In this document: one piece after another, positions 1-7,423 of the stretch
Position numbering within the stretch: position 1 is the first letter of the stretch
Layout of the letters: each line of letters begins with the position of its first letter
Origin: Methanobrevibacter thaueri
Lineage (GTDB): Archaea > Methanobacteriota > Methanobacteria > Methanobacteriales > Methanobacteriaceae
Assembly (NCBI RefSeq): GCF_015062905.1
Contig: NZ_SUTK01000011.1
Location: forward strand, 1-45,148
Length of the DNA: 45,148 nt
Direction: 5' to 3'
The notes under the pieces: model-generated
Seen by the model: only the letters and a program-made list of their open reading frames with translations
Databases searched by the model: none
What the model was told of the DNA's origin: nothing
Translations under genes and position numbers: made by a program

Positions 1-87
1 AAACAATACTTGTTTTAAAAAAATCGAATTGGAGAATTGAGTAATCTATATGAAAAAATAAAAAAAGGAAGCAAATAGCATAGCCAT

Positions 88-513
88 TTACTTATTTAGG
101 ATTTTCTTATTTATTTCACGTGCGACAAGATAATAATAGATGTAAAAACCGCACCATGAAATTGCCGCAAAAATGCATGCTATGATGATCCATTCAATGA
201 TAATGCCGATTCCCAAGTTGACCGGCATCCACTGAAGGTAAACGGCAACTATAAACAGAATCAACATTCCGATTCCCATTTGAAATGCAACCTGAAGAGA
301 AAATGCGACATCTTCCCTTTCATATATCAGCCCAGTCAGGGAAAATCCCCAACCGACAACAATTGAACCTAAAAATGCATTTATTATTGTAACTCCGTCA
401 AAATGAACATTTTGAGGGCCGCTCTGTAAAGAAATTAAGACCATAACAAGCATCACGATAAAACAACCGACAAAAGCGCCCATCGCTAATCTTTTAATCA
501 AATCAATTTTCAT
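88..513 (-). CDS. DUF3021-like four-helix membrane protein
   Basis: Small integral membrane protein of 141 residues with four hydrophobic segments (about 10-30, 42-62, 72-95 and 102-130) and a short basic tail. Length, topology and position directly after a LytTR regulator match the DUF3021 family, known mainly from Firmicutes, where such proteins are co-transcribed with LytTR regulators. The start at 513 has a GGTGAG ribosome site. It is the last gene of a four-gene minus-strand operon, 8 bases after the LytTR gene. Inference: it holds or modulates the LytTR regulator at the membrane. The family call rests on topology and context, not on a diagnostic motif. Confidence 0.65.
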   Translation of the reverse strand: MKIDLIKRLAMGAFVGCFIVMLVMVLISLQSGPQNVHFDGVTIINAFLGSIVVGWGFSLTGLIYEREDVAFSLQVAFQMGIGMLILFIVAVYLQWMPVNLGIGIIIEWIIIACIFAAISWCGFYIYYYLVAREINKKILNK

Positions 514-521
514 TTTCTCAC

Positions 522-962
522 CTACAAATCCAAAGCCTGTTTAAATTCAGGCAAATATTTTCTTGAGATATTGTCCTTTAAGCCATTTTTCAACTCTATA
601 AACATCATTCCCTTAAGTGAAGGGGCTACACGCTCAATCTTTTTCAGATTAACGATAGTGGATTTTGAAATTCTTACAAAATCACTGCTTAAAGTCTCTT
701 CAACCTGATATAATGGCTTTTTAATCAGATACTCACTATTTTCAGAATACACTTTAACCTGCTTGTCTTCAACCCTGAACATGAATATCTCATCCATCTG
801 CAGAAGTGCAATGTCAGATCCCTTCTTTACGGCAACCATATCAGATGATTCATCACTTTCCAGAATGGACATGGCTTTTGCAACATTATCCGTCAGTTCA
901 TTAGTGTGAATATCTGCATAAGGCTCTTCAATATCCCTTGAAACAAATAAGTTTACCTTCAT
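522..962 (-). CDS. LytTR-domain DNA-binding regulator
   Basis: Protein of 146 residues. The C-terminal ~95 residues form a LytTR domain: the segment around 45-80 (IALLQMDEIFMFRVEDKQVK) is followed by the typical DFVRISKSTIVNL motif near 94-106 and the final NGLKDNISRKYLPEF strand-helix. The N-terminal ~45 residues are not a receiver domain, since no phospho-acceptor Asp pocket is visible, so this is not a standard response regulator. It lies between two 2TM genes and a DUF3021 gene, with almost no spacing. LytTR factors bind direct repeats upstream of target promoters, often including their own. LytTR proteins are essentially bacterial, so lateral transfer is likely. Confidence 0.85.
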   Translation of the reverse strand: MKVNLFVSRDIEEPYADIHTNELTDNVAKAMSILESDESSDMVAVKKGSDIALLQMDEIFMFRVEDKQVKVYSENSEYLIKKPLYQVEETLSSDFVRISKSTIVNLKKIERVAPSLKGMMFIELKNGLKDNISRKYLPEFKQALDL

Positions 963-965
963 AAT

Positions 966-1238
966 CTATGCCTTCAATTTTTCCATTTCCTCTTGAATTT
1001 TACGTTCTCTGTAATCGTCACTGAACCTATCAACAAATACAAATGCCATTAAAAAGTCTTTAAAAACACCTATTCCCCAGAAAAATACCGGGAACAATAC
1101 CCACCAGAATTCCGGTGTGAAAAACCAATTAATCACAGCCAAAAATGCATTGACTATAATATATGCTTGTAAATTCCTATAGAATTTTATTTTTTTCTCA
1201 ACTATTTCTTCAGCTCGTTTGTATAAATTATCAGACAT
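966..1238 (-). CDS. 2TM domain protein (second of two tandem copies)
   Basis: Small membrane protein of 90 residues: an amphipathic lead (MSDNLYKRAEEIVEKKIKF), two hydrophobic helices separated by a short FFTPEF turn, and a charged tail. This is the 2TM architecture seen alone or at the N terminus of some sensor kinases. I place the start at 1238, not the longer in-frame 1271, because GGTGA lies just upstream and the upstream gene ends exactly there (1240). It is paralogous to the gene at 1240-1491 (RAEEIVEKKIKF versus RAEKRVDAKIEF), suggesting tandem duplication. Function unknown; no kinase domain is attached. Confidence 0.75.
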   Translation of the reverse strand: MSDNLYKRAEEIVEKKIKFYRNLQAYIIVNAFLAVINWFFTPEFWWVLFPVFFWGIGVFKDFLMAFVFVDRFSDDYRERKIQEEMEKLKA

Positions 1239-1239
1239 C

Positions 1240-1491
1240 TTATTCACCCATTTTTGAAATTTCCTTTTCAATCATTTCTTCTCGATAGTCTTTAATGGAA
1301 TAGGCTTTGAAAAACTTATCCAAAACGTCAAATCCCCAAAAAATCATCACCAAGAACAATAGCCAAAAACTTTGCAGGAATAACAGGCAAATAATTGCTA
1401 TTATTACATTTACGATTAAATATTTAAATAGATTTTCTTGAAATTCGATTTTCGCATCAACTCTTTTTTCAGCTCTTTGTCTTAAATCCAT
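1240..1491 (-). CDS. 2TM domain protein (first gene of LytTR operon)
   Basis: Small membrane protein of 83 residues with the same plan as its neighbour: a basic amphipathic lead (MDLRQRAEKRVDAKIEFQEN), two hydrophobic helices around a short loop, and a charged tail ending KMGE. The start at 1491 follows a GGTG site; an upstream extension to 1584 has no ribosome site and is not favoured. It opens the operon 2TM-2TM-LytTR-DUF3021. Its role is unknown; membrane partners of LytTR factors in bacteria act as inhibitors, so a sensing or anti-regulator role is one inference. Confidence 0.72.
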   Translation of the reverse strand: MDLRQRAEKRVDAKIEFQENLFKYLIVNVIIAIICLLFLQSFWLLFLVMIFWGFDVLDKFFKAYSIKDYREEMIEKEISKMGE

Positions 1492-1501
1492 TTTTACACC
1501 T

Positions 1502-1544
1502 ATTAACAATTCGTTAATATAACTTGGTAAAAGTCTATATAAAT
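1502..1544. promoter_or_regulatory. Promoter and inverted repeat upstream of the LytTR operon
   Basis: On the minus strand a TATA box (ATTTATATAGA, about 1534-1544) lies ~45 bases before the ATG at 1491. An interrupted palindrome, ATTAAC-5 nt-GTTAAT (1502-1518), falls where transcription should begin. The location suits an operator, perhaps for the operon's own LytTR protein, though LytTR sites are usually direct repeats. Confidence 0.4.
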
Positions 1545-1617
1545 GGCTATTTGGCGATGTTTCCAAGATGCAAAAATTGGCCACTGAAATGCAAAAAAAA
1601 GATGTTAAAAATAGTAG

Positions 1618-2316
1618 CTATAATACAGCTACTAAATAATATAAAATTGCAGTTACTGCAGGAACTGACAAGTTGTCAATTCCACCATAACTGAACGCTT
1701 CACATATTGTTGCTACCGCTGAAATCAGCAATATGTTGACAATATTGAATTCAGGCATTGTACATCCGATTGATGTGAAAACCATCCAGACAAATACGCT
1801 CATTACGGAGGTGATTACGAACATGGTAAGTGATCCTTCAAGAGATTTTGTACCTCCGAACACTGTGTATTTGACCTTTCCGAATTTTTGACCTATCAAT
1901 GCTGCAAATCCGTCACCGTATACCATAGGAACAATGGCCAATGCCACAATCCATATGTAGTATTTAGGATCGTTTGCCGGTGAAATCATTGCAAATACTG
2001 CAATCAATACTGTCCAAATCAGCGCATAGAAAAACAATCCCAACGCATGGCCGGATTCGGTTACGCTGTTTTCTATTTTGATTGGTGAGTATTCAGTCAA
2101 GAAGAACAGTCCTATTGTGATAGGCAGTGTTAAAAACCATACCATTACCCATGGATCTGAGAAAAACGGCATGGCAAATATCATGTTACCTACCATGATG
2201 TGCAGAAACTTACGTGAAACTTCAGGGCGAGTCTTTAAGACCATTTCCGCTATAACGAAAATGACCGCCACATAAACATATACTATAATTAATGCAATGA
2301 TGTCTGTGAATATCAT
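1618..2316 (-). CDS. Polyprenol/phytol kinase-like membrane protein (VTE5/SEC59/DGK1 family)
   Basis: Integral membrane protein of 232 residues with about seven hydrophobic helices. The signature is the run GDGFAALIGQKFGK followed by GGTKSLEGSL (about 134-163), matching the GD(A)xAxxxGxxxGK...KSLEGS motif of CTP-dependent dolichol, phytol and diacylglycerol kinases. The conserved RKFLHI near residue 35 also fits. The family phosphorylates lipid alcohols at the membrane. The start codon overlaps the stop of the tocopherol-cyclase-like gene by 4 bases (ATGA), so the two are translationally coupled. Substrate cannot be read from sequence; in an archaeon geranylgeraniol or an archaeol-type alcohol is plausible. 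Confidence 0.8.
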   Translation of the reverse strand: MIFTDIIALIIVYVYVAVIFVIAEMVLKTRPEVSRKFLHIMVGNMIFAMPFFSDPWVMVWFLTLPITIGLFFLTEYSPIKIENSVTESGHALGLFFYALIWTVLIAVFAMISPANDPKYYIWIVALAIVPMVYGDGFAALIGQKFGKVKYTVFGGTKSLEGSLTMFVITSVMSVFVWMVFTSIGCTMPEFNIVNILLISAVATICEAFSYGGIDNLSVPAVTAILYYLVAVL

Positions 2317-3434
2317 TCGTCATCATACTCCCCGTATTCACAGCCCGCATTTTCGATTTTTACATGGTCAATTAATGTACCGTCCTTTTTGTATAGTTTG
2401 ATTTCGCCGTATCCGCTTCCACCATTCCATAGGCGGTTGTGTCGTTTTTTACCGTCTGGCGCTTCGTAGTTGAAAAGCATCATTTCATCACGTTTGCAGT
2501 AAAGCACCAGTTCCATTCTTGAGTTTCTGTTGCTTGCATTAACATGCCATGTGTGAACGTCTTCACCTTCCTGGAAATCAAAGTCTATTTTGACCATATT
2601 CCAGAATCTGGCGAAGTTGTATTCATACATTGTTCCTTCGTAGTAGAAGCCTATTAACAGCTTACGAGGCAGTTCGATACCAAATGCCTTTGGCCTTCCG
2701 CCTCCTGCCTCAAATGCGGAGTTATTCAATTTTTTACCGCTGATAAGGCTTGTTATATTACATGAGGAAATCCAAAGCCATGGTGAGGTGAAGTCCCCTC
2801 CCCAGTTCTTATCGGCATATCCGTATGATTTTTCAGGAATCACTTCATATTCTTCCCCATCCAGCCAGACAGTTCCGCTGTATTGGGTTTTGATTCCTTC
2901 TGCATGCCAGAACATTTCAAAGGAGTTCAGTTTTCTGAATAATGAGCTTGCACCATAACCCACGTTGAATGTGATTTGCTTGTCAATATCCAAATCCCAC
3001 ATCATGTCTCCTGCGTCGGACATGTATTCAGGGTGATTTTTGGCATCCTCTTCAGACACTCTTGAAAATCCGCTCATATGTGTTTCTGTCAAGCTGCAGT
3101 CCCCAACCTGGATGTTAAGCTCATCATCGGGGCAGTTGAAGTATTTCATTGAGTAAAAATTATGAATCTGTTTAGGTTCCTTACCATATGCTCCTGCCTT
3201 AATCATACAATATGACGGTTGTTTTCCTGCTTTTTGGTTTTCAGGATCCTGACCAAGGACAGGTTCGTCTTCAGCCAATGCAGGGTTGCATGTAAAATAT
3301 TCTATGAAAAATGGTCTCGCTTCACCGGTTTTCTTATTGTAACCAGTGAATGAATGCCACCACCAATCATAACCCTTTTTGGCAAGTGGGCCCTTAAGCA
3401 TGAAATAATCTCTTTTCAAATCACTTTTATTCAT
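2313..3434 (-). CDS. Tocopherol cyclase-like (VTE1 family) protein
   Basis: Soluble protein of 373 residues with no signal peptide. It resembles the tocopherol cyclase family: the N-terminal KKGYDWWWHSFTGYN and the FFIEYFTCNP motif (about 19-51), internal SYGYADKNWGGDFTSPWLWI (about 204-223), and a C-terminal GGSGYGEIKLYKKDG block ending IENAGCEYGEY. Plant VTE1 closes the chromanol ring of vitamin E; prokaryotic homologues are uncharacterised and need not be cyclases. A strong GGAGGAAT site precedes the ATG. It is first in a two-gene operon with a VTE5-like kinase, suggesting action on an isoprenoid compound. Confidence 0.75.
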   Translation of the reverse strand: MNKSDLKRDYFMLKGPLAKKGYDWWWHSFTGYNKKTGEARPFFIEYFTCNPALAEDEPVLGQDPENQKAGKQPSYCMIKAGAYGKEPKQIHNFYSMKYFNCPDDELNIQVGDCSLTETHMSGFSRVSEEDAKNHPEYMSDAGDMMWDLDIDKQITFNVGYGASSLFRKLNSFEMFWHAEGIKTQYSGTVWLDGEEYEVIPEKSYGYADKNWGGDFTSPWLWISSCNITSLISGKKLNNSAFEAGGGRPKAFGIELPRKLLIGFYYEGTMYEYNFARFWNMVKIDFDFQEGEDVHTWHVNASNRNSRMELVLYCKRDEMMLFNYEAPDGKKRHNRLWNGGSGYGEIKLYKKDGTLIDHVKIENAGCEYGEYDDE

Positions 3435-3708
3435 ATTATTCCTCCAAATGTAAGATAATATGATATTTATTTAAAATCTTTTAAATAATTTATTATAAAA
3501 AAAGGAAAAAATAGAAAAAAGAAAAGAAAATTACAATTTGGGTTTATTTAATGCATATATTCACAATAATGCAATCTTACTGTTGAAATTATTAACAAAA
3601 TGATAATAAAAACCCAAAATATTATATTAATTAAAAAAAAAATATGAATAAATTTAACAAAAAGTAATCTATAATAAAAGCAATGTCGAAAATGAAAAAA
3701 TATAATGA

Positions 3709-3815
3709 TTAATAAAAATCATCCTCTTCGTCGTCATCATCAGAATCATTATACACACATCAGGGCAAAATGGCTCACCCACATCAATCCAAGATCCGCA
3801 TCTAGGACAGTTCAT
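3709..3815 (-). pseudogene. Frameshifted zinc-ribbon microprotein
   Basis: Reading from the ATG at 3815 gives MNCPRCGSWIDVGEPFCP, clearly parallel to the intact microprotein upstream. The frame is then lost by one base near 3760. Restoring one base gives C-V-Y-N-D-S followed by an acidic DDDDEEDDFY end and a TAA at 3709-3711, for a 35-residue protein. The second zinc-ligand pair (CPxC) is exactly where the shift falls. The start is preceded by GGAAG and by the stop of the upstream paralogue. It is either a recent pseudogene or a sequencing error. Confidence 0.65.
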
Positions 3816-3827
3816 GAGTTCAACTTC

Positions 3828-3929
3828 CTAAAAATCATCTTCCTCATCAATACAGTAAACATCATATCCGCAATTCGGACAGTATTCCTCTCCCGGCTCA
3901 ACCCAGGCACCACATACAGGACATCTCAT
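3828..3929 (-). CDS. Zinc-ribbon microprotein, 33 residues
   Basis: A complete short gene: ATG at 3927-3929 preceded by GGTGAT, TAG at 3828-3830. The protein has two CPxC knuckles (residues 3-6 and 17-20) separated by AWVEPGEEY, then an acidic tail ending DEEDDF. This is a minimal rubredoxin-like zinc ribbon with an acidic C terminus. It starts 11 bases after the EamA-like gene and is followed by a frameshifted copy; a longer relative sits at 36428-36667. Function unknown; such ribbons often mediate protein or nucleic-acid contacts. Confidence 0.72.
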   Translation of the reverse strand: MRCPVCGAWVEPGEEYCPNCGYDVYCIDEEDDF

Positions 3930-3940
3930 ATTATCACCAT

Positions 3941-4366
3941 CTAAATATTAATCAGAACCAAACCAAACATGCAAAGGACTACTCCAACAATCTGATTGAT
4001 TGAAATATTCTCTCTATATAGGAAATAGCCTACAAATATTAAAACGCATGCAAGGCCAATGTTTGCAACTACTGAAGCTGTGCTTACCGCCCAGCCTGCA
4101 CGATATACAAATACGTATCCCACTTCAAGACCCACAATAGCCAATGCCAAAATGACAGATGTCCAGTTGATTTTAGACAATTCTGCACCCATATTTGAAG
4201 GTCCGACTGAAAATGCAAAAATAATCGCAGAAATAATGGCTGCAACAAGGTATGTAACCATCAGTGCACCAAACGGATTGACATCTGACGGCATTGATTT
4301 CATGCACACATTATAGAATGTGTTTGAAAGTATTACTATTAAAATCGGCCAAATCAGTCTCCACAT
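3941..4366 (-). CDS. EamA/DMT-type small membrane transporter
   Basis: Protein of 141 residues with four hydrophobic helices (about 3-20, 32-52, 66-90 and 95-140, the last probably two), the half-size form of the drug/metabolite transporter superfamily. Such proteins act as dimers. The phrase ASVVANIGLACVLIFVGYFLYRENIS is typical of EamA domains near the last helices. The start is odd: the strongest ribosome site (GGAGGAAT) lies at the end of the preceding gene and leads to an ATG at 4391 that opens only a 6-codon frame (MNKITF). Translation from 4366 probably relies on re-initiation. Substrate unknown. Confidence 0.7.
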   Translation of the reverse strand: MWRLIWPILIVILSNTFYNVCMKSMPSDVNPFGALMVTYLVAAIISAIIFAFSVGPSNMGAELSKINWTSVILALAIVGLEVGYVFVYRAGWAVSTASVVANIGLACVLIFVGYFLYRENISINQIVGVVLCMFGLVLINI

Positions 4367-4387
4367 AGTATCAAAAAGTAATTTTAT

Positions 4388-6295
4388 TCATATTCCTCCA
4401 ATGGATTGATGGGTGTCTTTTGCAACCCAATTTTTCCCCATGTTGGAATAATAATTATTAATCTTATTTTTTGTTGAATCGGACAGCTTATAATTGAGTT
4501 TTACAATCAGACTTTCGTCAATGTTGGAGAATTTCTTTTTCATGTAGCTGACCTTTACCCATCCTGTAGGGATATTATCGTAAGTGCCGTAGGAATTGCT
4601 TACCAATACCTTCTTGCCGTCCTTGCTGATGTCCAGAATGCTTACATAATGGTTATATGCATGGAATATTAAGGCAGCACCACCATTTTTGACTTCTTTC
4701 AATGCATATCCAAATGTGGACTTATAAAAATAATCAGCAGAGAACTTATTCTTTTCCATTGCCACAATCATATTGTTGCAGCTGGTTCCATATTCATCTG
4801 TCTTGGCCAGTTTTGCAAGGTATCTCTCACAGACATAGTTCTTTAAGACCTGGCTGCACATGCTGCATGAAGTCGGACCGCATGTGTGCCCATTATCCTG
4901 AGGGTCCCTTACCCATGGATACTTATATGATTTGCCCTTAAGTGAAACCGTTATCTTTTCCGGCCAAAATTTGTTCCTGTTCTTTTCAACCAGCATATAA
5001 TTAATCTTCCTTTCTATGACGTTCCACTTTTCACGTTTGATAATGTGGTTTAAGGTATTATGATACTTGGTTTTGAAGAATGTATATTTTGTCAATTTAC
5101 CATTTAAAAACAAGCAGTAGCTGTCCCTTTTTAAAACTTCACGATATTGTGATTTCTTGAGGGTGTATTTGGCATTTCCATCTCCCCAGACATAATTTTT
5201 TGGCATCAAATCAACATCTGGCTTGCCGTTCTTCAATGGAATGATTTCATTTAATGGATCCATAACATATCCATTGCGGCATTTGAGGTTTTTAGTTGAG
5301 TAATATTTGCTGTACTTGGCTTTAACATTATAAATTCCTGCCTTAAGATTTGGTTTGATTACTGCAATGCCTTCAGAATTGGTCTTTAGTTTAAATTTCT
5401 TGCCGCCAACTTTTATTGTGACTGTCTTTTTGGATATGGGATTATCCGCATGTTTCAAGTAAAACCTGATAAAACCATTTGTAAGAAACTTGGAATTGCC
5501 AATATTTATGGAAAACTGTTCTGTTACAACATAAAACTTTAATTTCTTGTATGAAGATGCGAACTGATTGTCCCCATTGAATTTTATCTTGATTGAATTC
5601 TTATATTTGTAGGACTTGATTTTTATTGAAACCTGCCCGTTTGAATTTGTCTTTCGGGTATAGGTCTTGCCATTAAATTTTATGCTAACCTTTTTTCCTG
5701 AAATGACATTTCGGTTGCTGTCGGTCAACTGGAAATAAAGATACTTATTCCTTTGTACAAAATTTGCGGATTCAGTGATTTGGGTTGACACCTTTGAGAC
5801 TTTTATGGTGAACTCCTTAGTCACACCTTTGAAACTGTCATCCTCATCAAGAACAACCCTTAAATTATAGGAATTTGCAGGCAAGTCAATGTCTATCCTT
5901 GAAGATCCTTTGGAATCGGTTTTAAGCGAATATGTCTTTTGGTTCAACACTGCGGTGAATTGCTTTGATGTTATAGGGTCTCCTGTTGAATTCTTAATAT
6001 ATATCTCCAATGTGTCCTTGCTTTTTACATTGCTGGAGCTTAATGAGATTGCAGGCGTGGTCTTTTCAGTATCCTCATCCTCATTGCCTAGCGTGATTGA
6101 AGGAGATGCCTTTTCAATATCATCATCCAAACTCTCTTCGCTATTTAAGGAGGTCGCATTTGCATCCAATTCAAGAATATCCGCATTATCCAGTTCAATA
6201 TTGTCAGTGGCGTTTGAATCATTAGCTGAAACCGCCGCAATATTGACGCATATGAAAACTAGCAAGATTAATAAAATTACCCTTTTACTTTGCAT
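4388..6295 (-). CDS. Secreted Ig-repeat protein with C39-like cysteine peptidase domain
   Basis: Protein of 635 residues with a signal peptide (1-24, ending AVSA), an acidic linker (25-80), and three Ig-like repeats (about 82-168, 169-256, 258-335), each with the KTYxxKTxSxG strand pair. The C-terminal part (about 440-600) is papain-like: DNGHTCGPTS with candidate nucleophile Cys472, NHYVSI with candidate base His549, and SNSYG near 566-570. This matches C39-like peptidases and resembles the C71 pseudomurein endoisopeptidases. The stretch 375-435 weakly recalls a pseudomurein-binding repeat. Likely a surface enzyme that cuts pseudomurein cross-links or host or prey peptides; substrate unproven. 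The preceding TATA box and GGTGAATTC site suit the start at 6295. Confidence 0.75.
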   Translation of the reverse strand: MQSKRVILLILLVFICVNIAAVSANDSNATDNIELDNADILELDANATSLNSEESLDDDIEKASPSITLGNEDEDTEKTTPAISLSSSNVKSKDTLEIYIKNSTGDPITSKQFTAVLNQKTYSLKTDSKGSSRIDIDLPANSYNLRVVLDEDDSFKGVTKEFTIKVSKVSTQITESANFVQRNKYLYFQLTDSNRNVISGKKVSIKFNGKTYTRKTNSNGQVSIKIKSYKYKNSIKIKFNGDNQFASSYKKLKFYVVTEQFSINIGNSKFLTNGFIRFYLKHADNPISKKTVTIKVGGKKFKLKTNSEGIAVIKPNLKAGIYNVKAKYSKYYSTKNLKCRNGYVMDPLNEIIPLKNGKPDVDLMPKNYVWGDGNAKYTLKKSQYREVLKRDSYCLFLNGKLTKYTFFKTKYHNTLNHIIKREKWNVIERKINYMLVEKNRNKFWPEKITVSLKGKSYKYPWVRDPQDNGHTCGPTSCSMCSQVLKNYVCERYLAKLAKTDEYGTSCNNMIVAMEKNKFSADYFYKSTFGYALKEVKNGGAALIFHAYNHYVSILDISKDGKKVLVSNSYGTYDNIPTGWVKVSYMKKKFSNIDESLIVKLNYKLSDSTKNKINNYYSNMGKNWVAKDTHQSIGGI

Positions 6296-6411
6296 GAATT
6301 CACCTAACTATATTGAAATTTTGTTGAAGTGAATATAAATAATTAATGAAAATTAGAAAAGTTCCTAAAAATCATCAGATTTTCAGGAAAAATGGGGGGA
6401 AAAGAGTTCTT

Positions 6412-7407
6412 TTAGAACTCCGCTGATTTTTGAATGTTTTCCCAGTTCTCACAGAACCAGTCATGAGTCCTTTCAAGGCCGTCATCAAAGGAGACTTTAG
6501 GTGAATATCCTAAGATGTCTTTCGCCTTTTCGATTGAAGACAATAGCTTGGTTTTTGCATCCCAATCACGACGGGCAACATAGTTGATTCCGGCTTCGTT
6601 TCCGGTCAATGCGTTAACCTTGTTTGCCATGTCGATTACCCTGTGGTCTTTTCCGGAACCCAAGTTAATTGCTTCACCGATAGCTTCCTCTTCGACACCC
6701 ATTGCAATTAAACCATTGCAGATGTCATCTACAAATGTCCAGTCCCTTGTTTCTGAACCGTCACCGGTAATTGGAAGCGCCTGTCCGTTTTTGGACCAGT
6801 ACATGAAGTTTGGAATTACGTTTCTGTATTTGCCCGGAACTTCACCAGGACCGAATACATTGAAGAATCTTGCGTTTACGATATTCATGTCATATAAGTT
6901 ATGGAAGTAGTTGGTGTAAAGCTCTCCTAAGAGTTTTGTTACTTGATATGGGGTGTGTAGTGAAATTGAAATATCATGTTCTTCAAACGGCATTTTGGAA
7001 TCAAGCCCGTAAACTCCACAACCTGATGAAGAGTAAACAAACCTGTCAACGCCTGTGAGCTGCGCATACTGAAGCACCTTTAGAATACCGATACCGTTGA
7101 CCATCAGGTCCTTTTCAGGATTATCGACACTGTTCTGGTTTGCAAAGTGTGCCGCCAGGTGGTATACATAATCCGGTTTTTGCTTGAATACCCTCTTTAA
7201 TACGGCATCATCCAAAATATCTCCCTGAATAAATTCGATATTGTCCCTAGGGGAGATATTCCATTCGTAAGCTGATGAAAGATTATCCAATATGATTACT
7301 TTTCCAGCTCCTAAATCTGCAAATTTACGAGTCAGATTACTTCCAACGCAACCTGCTCCACCGGTTACAAGGATTGTCTTATCCTGATATTCATTATATT
7401 CACGCAT
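6412..7407 (-). CDS. NAD-dependent nucleotide-sugar epimerase/dehydratase
   Basis: Extended SDR enzyme of 331 residues. The Rossmann motif GGAGCVG (residues 16-22) has Cys-Val where most have Phe-Ile. The active site shows YSSSG near 125-129 and YxxxK at Tyr154/Lys158; the C-terminal half carries GDGSETRDWTFVDD, typical of UDP-glucose epimerases and related nucleotide-sugar dehydratases. It should act on a UDP- or dTDP-sugar for cell-wall or surface glycan precursors. I chose ATG 7407 because GTGAT, its ribosome site, overlaps the longer GTG start at 7416. It lies 16 bases downstream of the CBS gene and may be the last gene of the Eha transcript. Confidence 0.85.
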   Translation of the reverse strand: MREYNEYQDKTILVTGGAGCVGSNLTRKFADLGAGKVIILDNLSSAYEWNISPRDNIEFIQGDILDDAVLKRVFKQKPDYVYHLAAHFANQNSVDNPEKDLMVNGIGILKVLQYAQLTGVDRFVYSSSGCGVYGLDSKMPFEEHDISISLHTPYQVTKLLGELYTNYFHNLYDMNIVNARFFNVFGPGEVPGKYRNVIPNFMYWSKNGQALPITGDGSETRDWTFVDDICNGLIAMGVEEEAIGEAINLGSGKDHRVIDMANKVNALTGNEAGINYVARRDWDAKTKLLSSIEKAKDILGYSPKVSFDDGLERTHDWFCENWENIQKSAEF

Positions 7408-7423
7408 AATTATCACTTTATAT

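Noticed and set aside
1..87. AAACAA-tac-TTGTTT inverted repeat at the window edge
   Set aside because: Only a 6-base AT-rich stem without a clear T-run; may be part of a terminator for a gene outside the window, but cannot be supported.
3705..3944. Plus-strand open frame of 79 codons
   Set aside because: Antisense to the zinc-ribbon microproteins, whose CPxC knuckles and acidic ends read on the minus strand.
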